Part shown: piece after piece, positions 30,311 to 35,272 of the stretch
Numbering within the stretch: the stretch's first letter is position 1
Layout of the letters: every line of letters starts with the position of its first letter
NCBI GenBank assembly: GCA_964614515.1
Contig: CAZTPJ010000035.1
Location: forward strand, 1-35,272
Source: CAZTPJ01 sp964614515
GTDB taxonomy: Bacteria > Planctomycetota > Phycisphaerae > Phycisphaerales > UBA1924
DNA: 35,272 nucleotides
Direction of reading: 5' to 3'
Program-made: the position numbers and the translations under genes
The notes under the pieces: generated by a model
Database searches by the model: none
Told to the model about the DNA's origin: nothing
The model's input: the letters and a program-made list of their open reading frames with translations, nothing else

Positions 30311-30488
30311 GGTTTACGGACAGACCGAGGGTGTGGCCCACACGGTCGCCCTATCTACCCTTGTCACAATCGGCTCCATTTCACGAACCAAAGCGGTTCG
30401 TCACAGAGTCTATCGGCCGTCCGATCGAAATCAAGTGCGATCGAGACACCTGGCGAGATACACCTTTGCCTCCACACTTCGGATTTAC

Positions 30489-30516
30489 TTGACATCACCG
30501 AGATTGGTGGTAATAT
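30489..30516 (+). promoter_or_regulatory. Near-consensus sigma-70 promoter, leaderless geometry
   Basis: TTGACA (30489-30494), 16 bases, TAATAT (30511-30516). Seven bases beyond the -10 is 30523, the A of the start ATG, so the mRNA should begin at or next to the start codon. Confidence 0.7.
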
Positions 30517-30522
30517 CTTGGC

Positions 30523-31335
30523 ATGGACGACCAAGAAAAAGACAACGGCGGCGAGCGCGGCCCACGCAGCCCGGGCTATCCCGGGATTGACTTGGCGAGC
30601 GCGATAGATCGTGCGGCAGCGCTGAAGGCGTTTTCGCCAGCACGGAAACCCATTCCCGTGGACTCTGCCTTGGCACAGTGGAAGTATGCGCCCAAGAGTG
30701 GGGCCGGTCTGCAACAACTGGCTGCGCTCAAGAAGTATGGCCTTTTGGTGGATTCTGGCGCGAAAGACCGACGAGTGGTGACTCTTACGGATCGGGCATG
30801 GATCATCCTTACCGATCCTCGTCCAGATAGTCCGAAGAAAAAACAGGCGATCGCCGAGGCTGCTCTGTCGCCAAAGATCAACGCCGAAATCCGAGCTCGC
30901 TGGCCATACGGATTACCCGACGACACGACCATGTTGGTGTGGCTCGTTCAAGAGAAAAAGTTCAACGAGGATGCGGTGGCGCGATTCTTGAAGGACCTGC
31001 GGGCGACGTTTGAGTACGCCAAACTTGACTCTTTATCTGATCTCGGCACCAACGACGACGACTCAGAGGATGATGGTTCGGACGATGGTAGTGGCAGCAG
31101 CTCCGGCAACCCAGGCCCACGGCGTCTCCGAAAGGCAAAGGCGTTGGCCGAGGGCGTGAAAGAAGACGTGTTTACACTGGATTCAGGCGATCAAGTGGTC
31201 GTTCAGTGGCCAAGTTCGCTGACGGATCAGGATTGCACTGACATTGACGACTGGATCGAAATCGTAAAGCGGAAGATCCGCCGGGGCGTTGTCGCGCGAA
31301 CGAACGACAGAGACCCGAACGAGCAGGACCAATAA
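30523..31335 (+). CDS. Conserved protein of unknown function, winged-helix-like N-terminus
   Basis: The 270-residue product has an N-terminal segment PGYPGIDLASAIDRAAALKAF, then QWKYAPKSGAGLQQLAALKKYGLL followed by a beta-hairpin-like DRRVVTLTDRAWIIL, which looks like a winged-helix DNA-binding unit. Then come DPRPDSPKKKQAIAEAAL and FNEDAVARFLKDLRATFEYAKL, an acidic Ser/Gly/Asp-rich linker, and a C-terminal part with VVVQWPSSLTDQDCTDIDDWIEIVKRKIRR. I recall similar proteins scattered in many bacteria without known function. Base composition is visibly less GC-rich than its neighbours and it has its own strong promoter; both fit recent transfer. There is no ribosome site because almost no leader exists. 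Confidence 0.75.
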   Translation: MDDQEKDNGGERGPRSPGYPGIDLASAIDRAAALKAFSPARKPIPVDSALAQWKYAPKSGAGLQQLAALKKYGLLVDSGAKDRRVVTLTDRAWIILTDPRPDSPKKKQAIAEAALSPKINAEIRARWPYGLPDDTTMLVWLVQEKKFNEDAVARFLKDLRATFEYAKLDSLSDLGTNDDDSEDDGSDDGSGSSSGNPGPRRLRKAKALAEGVKEDVFTLDSGDQVVVQWPSSLTDQDCTDIDDWIEIVKRKIRRGVVARTNDRDPNEQDQ

Positions 31336-31452
31336 GAGCATGGACGAGCTGGTCATTCGATGCTTGCGGCGTCCGGGTTCGTGGGTGTGTCTGCAGGATC
31401 ATCGCATCAATATACGACGAACCCCCGGCAGGTGCAAGCCCTGTTGTGGCTC

Positions 31453-31470
31453 GGATTCCGGCTGGAATCC
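31453..31470. terminator. Hairpin between convergent genes, weak terminator candidate
   Basis: Perfect 7-bp arms GGATTCC (31453-31459) and GGAATCC (31464-31470) with loop GGCT, between the 3' ends of the unknown gene and the DUF4286 gene. No T run on either side. Confidence 0.3.
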
Positions 31471-31479
31471 ACCCGACGT

Positions 31480-31788
31480 TCACATCAACTTGCCGATCGT
31501 CCGTTCCAGGGCAATCCCTCGGCTTGGCGGGAACTTCTCGAGGCCCTCGGCTCGCAGGGCGGGGGCGGACTCGCGGAAGTAGCGGTCGAGTGCGGCCTGA
31601 TCCGAGAACACATACCGGGCCTCGACGCGGATCGGCGCGGGCGGGTCCGTGATTCGCACGATCTCAGCCGAAACCGCTCCGGCCTTCACCACGGCCTGCA
31701 CATGGCCATCCGCGAGCCAGCGGGTGTATTCCACGGCCGTGGCTTCGTCGGGGATCGTCGCGCGAACGGTATAGGCGATGCGTGTCAT
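31480..31788 (-). CDS. DUF4286 family protein
   Basis: A small cytoplasmic protein of 102 residues (IAYTVRATIPDEATAVEYTRWLADGH, then AVVKAGAVSAEIVRI, RVEARYVFSDQAALDRYF and the end EKFPPSRGIALERTIGKL). This fits the DUF4286 ferredoxin-like fold; its function is not known. The frame is open far upstream, but ATG 31788 starts the family sequence. It is divergent from the sigma factor gene at 31871, with 82 bases between. Confidence 0.82.
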   Translation of the reverse strand: MTRIAYTVRATIPDEATAVEYTRWLADGHVQAVVKAGAVSAEIVRITDPPAPIRVEARYVFSDQAALDRYFRESAPALRAEGLEKFPPSRGIALERTIGKLM

Positions 31789-31870
31789 GCCGGTAGGATA
31801 TGTGGTCTGGGCGATGTTCCAGCCCCGCCGGGCGGCAATACCGCGGCCACCCGGGCGTTTCACGTGAAGG

Positions 31871-32476
31871 ATGGTGCCGGTGCCGCAACGCCCGCATGAA
31901 ACTTCTTCGGAATCCGACGGGGAAGTGGCGGAGGTTCTGGCGGCGGCCGCCCGTGGAGACCCAGCGGCGTGGAATGACTTGATCGGGAGATACTCTCGTC
32001 GCGTGTTCGCAATGGCCAAGAGTCGATGCGCAAGCGTCGAACTCGCAGAAGAGGTGACACAATCGGTGTTCGTCACAGTCGCAAGCAAACTCGGGCATGG
32101 CGGATATACGGAGCAGGGCCGCTTCGAGTCGTGGCTCTTTCGGGTGGCGATGAACCGCATTCGCGACGAGATGCGGCGCAGATCGCGACAGGCCGTGCCG
32201 ACCGATCCCGCGTCGCTCCCGCCGATTGTCGAGCGTGCGGGCGTTGAGCGTGCGGATGTGAAGGACCTTGATCGCCTGCGCGGGGCGATGTCGCAGTTGA
32301 CGCCGGCGGATCGCGAAGTGATCGAACTTCGTCATCATGGACAGATGAGTTTCAAGGCCATGGCGGACTTGCTCAATGAACCCATCGGAACGTTGCTCGC
32401 CCGGCATCACCGGGCGCTTCGCAAACTCAAGGCGGCGATGGAAGGGGCCGAAATCGCCGAAGAGGTGGACGCATGA
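31871..32476 (+). CDS. ECF-type sigma factor, second module
   Basis: A 201-residue sigma-70 family protein. Region 2: AWNDLIGRYSRRVFAMAKSR, ELAEEVTQSVFVTVASKL and RFESWLFRVAMNRIRDEMRRR. Region 4: MSQLTPADREVIELRHHGQMSFKAMADLLNEPIGTLLARHHRALRKLKAAM, with the helix-turn-helix near the end. In the helix-turn-helix the usual GTVKSR reads GTLLAR, so its promoter contacts may differ. The next gene starts inside its stop codon (ATGA), which is typical of a sigma gene followed by its anti-sigma gene. Start ATG 31871 has AAGG directly in front, too close to be ideal; the first 15 residues are not conserved. Confidence 0.9.
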   Translation: MVPVPQRPHETSSESDGEVAEVLAAAARGDPAAWNDLIGRYSRRVFAMAKSRCASVELAEEVTQSVFVTVASKLGHGGYTEQGRFESWLFRVAMNRIRDEMRRRSRQAVPTDPASLPPIVERAGVERADVKDLDRLRGAMSQLTPADREVIELRHHGQMSFKAMADLLNEPIGTLLARHHRALRKLKAAMEGAEIAEEVDA

Positions 32477-32955
32477 ACACGACAGCCCATGATTCCGATC
32501 ATCACGATGTGCCGCACGATGTCGCGGGCGTCAACGCCATGCTTGATCGCCTCGGCGCGGCGGAGCGTGCGGCCATGCCCGCGGGGCTTGCATCGCGTCT
32601 TGTTTCGTCCGCCGTGATGGCGAGCCGGACCGGCGATGGCGTGATCGCGCATGTCGCGGGCGGGCGGCGCGTGTCGCGCCTGCCATCGATGCAAAGTGCG
32701 CTGGCGATGGCCGCGAGTCTCCTGGTGATGGTGTCGGCCGTGTGGCTCGCGACGCTGAGTCGGCCGACGGCGGGGCCAACGTTCGACGCCACGGCCGGTC
32801 TTGAGGCCGATGTTGACTTGTTCCTTGCGGTGGCGTGGGAGGGTGATTCATTGCTGCAGCGTCAGATCGAATCGTTGCAGGCGGATGCGAGCATGGTCTC
32901 CGAGCGCCTGGATGTTGAGTGGGATTCGTGGTCGTTCGATCTGGAGTCGATGTGA
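32473..32955 (+). CDS. Anti-sigma-like single-pass membrane protein
   Basis: The 160-residue product has a His/Asp-rich start (HDSDHHDVPHDV), a helical cytoplasmic part (NAMLDRLGAAERAAMPAGLASRLVSSAV), a membrane helix (SALAMAASLLVMVSAVWLATL) and an outer tail with probable helix (EGDSLLQRQIESLQADASMVSERL). No zinc-binding anti-sigma motif is seen; the role is inferred from being coupled to a sigma gene (ATGA overlap) and from topology. It also overlaps the next gene (TGATG). Confidence 0.72.
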   Translation: MNTTAHDSDHHDVPHDVAGVNAMLDRLGAAERAAMPAGLASRLVSSAVMASRTGDGVIAHVAGGRRVSRLPSMQSALAMAASLLVMVSAVWLATLSRPTAGPTFDATAGLEADVDLFLAVAWEGDSLLQRQIESLQADASMVSERLDVEWDSWSFDLESM

Positions 32956-33848
32956 TGCGTGCGATGTGGCTGACATTGGTGGCGGCGACGATCGGCGCAT
33001 CGCCGGCGTGGGCGCAGGACGAGGGCGTCCCCCCCCCTCCGCCGCCGGCGGCCGAGTCGCGCGAAGCGCGCCAGCCCGAGCGCGATGAGGCGATTCGCCG
33101 TGAACTTCGCGATCGCCTGGCGTGGACGGAACGTCAGCAGGCGCGGATCACTCGCGCGATGAAGATTCTCGAAGAGGGTGGCTCGCGCGAAGATCTGTTC
33201 GCGCTGCTGCGCGACATTCGCGAATCGGCCGAGCGAGCCGCCTTCAGGCCGGACGATGGCGCTGGGCGCCGCGGCCCGCGCGGCGAGACTGGCCCGCCCG
33301 GGCCTGACGGTGGTGGACCGGGACGGCCGGGTGATCCGCAGCCCGTCACGCTCACGCCCGAGCAGCGCGCGGAGATTCTCGCGCTGGTGAAGGAACACAT
33401 GCCCGAGATGTATGCACGGCTCGAAAGCCTGCGCGAGAAGGATCCAGGCGCGGAGGATCGCATCGTGTCGCGATTCGCGCCGATGTTCCTCGATTTCCTC
33501 GAACTTAGAGAGGCGGATCCCATCGCCGCCGACCTGAAGATCCGCGAGTTTCAAACGGGCGCCGCCATCATGCGGGCCATCGGCGAAGTACGCGCCGCGA
33601 AGTTCGCCAAGGAACCGGATTCGGAACGACTGCGCACGGCCGTCGCCGACCTGCGCTCGCGCATCGTCGATCAGATCGAGATTCGCCTGGCGGTGCATGA
33701 ACACGAGATCGCGACGATTCGTGAGCGTCTGGCGCGGGCCGAGCGAGAACTGGCGGAAGAGCGATCAAAGCGCGACACGCTGGTGGAAGAAAAGGTCGAT
33801 CAGATTCTCCGTGATCTCGACCGCCGCGAACGGCGGGGGAGGCCGTGA
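32955..33848 (+). CDS. Exported coiled-coil protein with short collagen-like segment
   Basis: Unknown family, 297 residues. A clear signal peptide (MRAMWLTLVAATIGASPAWA, cut before QDE) is followed by six prolines, a charged helical part (about 40-100), a collagen-like Gly-X-Y stretch at about 102-127 (GPRGETGPPGPDGG, GRPGD), a helical middle part (LTPEQRAEILALVKEHMPEMYARLE) and a long C-terminal coiled coil (IATIRERLARAERELAEERSK). The middle helix recalls periplasmic Spy/CpxP-like chaperone repeats, but only loosely. It is coupled to the anti-sigma-like gene through a one-base stop/start overlap, so it may be the sensor or effector of that sigma module. Confidence 0.8.
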   Translation: MRAMWLTLVAATIGASPAWAQDEGVPPPPPPAAESREARQPERDEAIRRELRDRLAWTERQQARITRAMKILEEGGSREDLFALLRDIRESAERAAFRPDDGAGRRGPRGETGPPGPDGGGPGRPGDPQPVTLTPEQRAEILALVKEHMPEMYARLESLREKDPGAEDRIVSRFAPMFLDFLELREADPIAADLKIREFQTGAAIMRAIGEVRAAKFAKEPDSERLRTAVADLRSRIVDQIEIRLAVHEHEIATIRERLARAERELAEERSKRDTLVEEKVDQILRDLDRRERRGRP

Positions 33849-33919
33849 GTCGTTGACGCACCGCGCGATCGCCTCGCGTTGCCACCCGGCCGCGGTTCGC
33901 TGCTTCCCTACCATCGTCC

Positions 33920-35272
33920 GTGCCTCTTCTTGCCGCGACGAACGTTGTGTATGCGATTGGCCATCGGGTCTTGCTCGATGGTGCGAGTCTGTCCATTGAG
34001 GCCGGGGAGCGCGTCGGGCTGGTCGGGCGAAACGGCACGGGCAAGTCCACGTTGATGCGGATTCTCGGCGGGATGTTGCCGCCGGACTCCGGGCAGGTCT
34101 CGCTGCAGCGCGGGCGTCGCGCGGGGTATCTCAGTCAGGAGCCGACGTTTTCTTCCGGCGAAACGCTCCGCGGCGAGGCCGAGGCCGCGTTCGCCGAACT
34201 TCATGCGCTGCATCGAAGGCTCGATGAGATTTACGAAGCGTTGGCCAAGCCTGAGAGCGCGGCCCCGAATGTGATGCAGCGACTGCTCGATGAACAATCG
34301 CGCGTCGAACGCGCCATGGAAGCCGCAGGCGGATACGCCGTCGGCCATCGCATCGACGAGACACTCCACGGCCTGGGCCTGACCGACGCGGAGTTCGCCG
34401 TGCCGGTCGATGGGCTCTCGGGCGGACAGCGTGCGCGACTGGCCTTGGCGAAACTTCTGCTTGAAGCGCCGGACCTGCTCATGCTTGACGAGCCGACGAA
34501 TCACCTCGACATCACGGGTCGGCAGTGGCTCGAACGATTCCTCGCGGAAGAGTTCCGCGGCTCTGTGCTTATCGTCACGCACGATCGCGCGATGCTCGAT
34601 CGCGTCGTCACGCGCATCGTCGAGATCGAAGATGCACGTCTGATCGATTATCCGGGCAACTACGCCGCGTTCATCGAACTTCGCGCCCGGCGTCGTCTCG
34701 CCATGCAGCGCGCGTATGACAAGCAGCAGACCAAATTCCGCAGCGAAGAGGCGTACATCCGGCGCTACAAGGCCGGGCAGCGCGCCAAACAGGCCCGCGG
34801 CCGTGAAACACGCCTCATTCGCGAGAAGGAAGAGTCATCGCTCGACATGCCGTCGGAACTGGCGGTGTTTGATCTGGAGTTGCCCAAGGCCCCGCGCACG
34901 GGTGAACTCGTCGTCGTGGTTCGCGGCGCGAGCAAGTCGTACGAGAACGCAGCGCATGACACGGGCGATGGGTCGAGCAGCGTGCAAGCATCATCCGACG
35001 GCTCGCGCCGACGCCTCTTTGAGAATCTGGATCTGACGATCGGGCGCGGCGAGCGGTGGGGGATCATCGGGCCAAACGGCTCGGGCAAGACGACGCTGGT
35101 TCGCGCGATGCTCGGCGAAGTTCCCCTCGACAGCGGCACGACGCGACTGGGATCGAACGTCATCGTCGGACACTTCCGACAGATTCACGACGACATCGAG
35201 CCTGACAAGCCGGTGTACCGATTCCTGCAGGATGCGATTCGCCGCGAGAACCCGGACCTGCTCATCAGCGAG
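33920..35272 (+). CDS. ABC-F family ATPase, 3' end beyond window
   Basis: A duplicated ABC ATPase without membrane segments, of the type that acts on ribosomes (Uup/EttA/YheS-like; which one cannot be settled). The 451 residues seen include the first Walker A GRNGTGKST, signature LSGGQRARLALAK, Walker B LLMLDEPTNHLD and switch IVTHD. Next come the interdomain linker with YIRRYKAGQRAKQARGRETR and the second Walker A GPNGSGKTT. The second signature and Walker B lie beyond the window edge. Start GTG 33920 gives the family's usual first strand (PLLAATNVVYAIG); no in-frame ATG lies earlier than the first Walker A region. Confidence 0.92.
   Translation, partial: MPLLAATNVVYAIGHRVLLDGASLSIEAGERVGLVGRNGTGKSTLMRILGGMLPPDSGQVSLQRGRRAGYLSQEPTFSSGETLRGEAEAAFAELHALHRRLDEIYEALAKPESAAPNVMQRLLDEQSRVERAMEAAGGYAVGHRIDETLHGLGLTDAEFAVPVDGLSGGQRARLALAKLLLEAPDLLMLDEPTNHLDITGRQWLERFLAEEFRGSVLIVTHDRAMLDRVVTRIVEIEDARLIDYPGNYAAFIELRARRRLAMQRAYDKQQTKFRSEEAYIRRYKAGQRAKQARGRETRLIREKEESSLDMPSELAVFDLELPKAPRTGELVVVVRGASKSYENAAHDTGDGSSSVQASSDGSRRRLFENLDLTIGRGERWGIIGPNGSGKTTLVRAMLGEVPLDSGTTRLGSNVIVGHFRQIHDDIEPDKPVYRFLQDAIRRENPDLLISE

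Overview
The window is high-GC bacterial chromosome, most probably from a planctomycete of the Phycisphaerae type. No rRNA or marker gene proves this. The inference rests on several traits seen together: small membrane proteins with a CxxCGYD...CPECG zinc ribbon, ECF sigma factors paired with membrane anti-sigma-like proteins, a lipid A/Kdo gene set, a VIT-VWA lipoprotein, many intergenic palindromic repeats that read as GGRDARPT, SPTVREG or STQHPAL peptides, and a SecA-like/M50/membrane-fusion operon. Ten Ns (320-329) mark an assembly gap.

Layout. 1-431 is non-coding and packed with short perfect hairpins. 0.4-6.0 kb is an envelope-glycan block: a glycosyltransferase/methyltransferase fusion, an ABC-2 polysaccharide-export permease, kdsA, a NeuB-like nonulosonate synthase and lpxA. 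6.1-9.1 kb holds a YycJ-like metallo-hydrolase coupled to a methyltransferase, a zinc-ribbon membrane protein and ndk. 9.3-15.4 kb, on the minus strand, reads as an ECF sigma factor, then (after a 2.2-kb opposite-strand interruption) an anti-sigma-like protein with a dockerin-like tail, a small exported protein and a VIT-VWA lipoprotein. The interruption contains two zinc-ribbon membrane proteins sharing an almost identical 134-bp 3' end and is bracketed by clusters of one palindromic repeat.

15.5-24.2 kb contains a GT4-like glycosyltransferase and then the most unusual locus, a minus-strand operon of four proteins: a periplasmic membrane-fusion protein, a GAF/membrane-fusion protein, a PqqD-like/M50 protease/membrane-fusion protein, and a shortened SecA-like ATPase. 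No ABC, RND or TolC partner is nearby. It looks like a dedicated peptide or protein processing and export machine. A promoter-like sequence and a strong intrinsic terminator lie upstream and may form an attenuator.

24.7-30.1 kb holds gcvH, a solitary contractile-tail sheath gene, an SDR/DUF2867 oxidoreductase and an Old Yellow Enzyme. Every gap between these genes contains one copy, always in the same orientation, of an 80-150-bp palindromic element. 30.1-31.8 kb has a candidate structured non-coding RNA with its own promoter and terminator, a lower-GC unknown gene with a near-consensus promoter placed so that its mRNA should be leaderless, and a DUF4286 gene. 31.9-33.8 kb is a second tightly coupled unit: sigma factor, anti-sigma-like protein, and exported coiled-coil protein with a short collagen-like stretch. 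The window ends inside an ABC-F ATPase gene.
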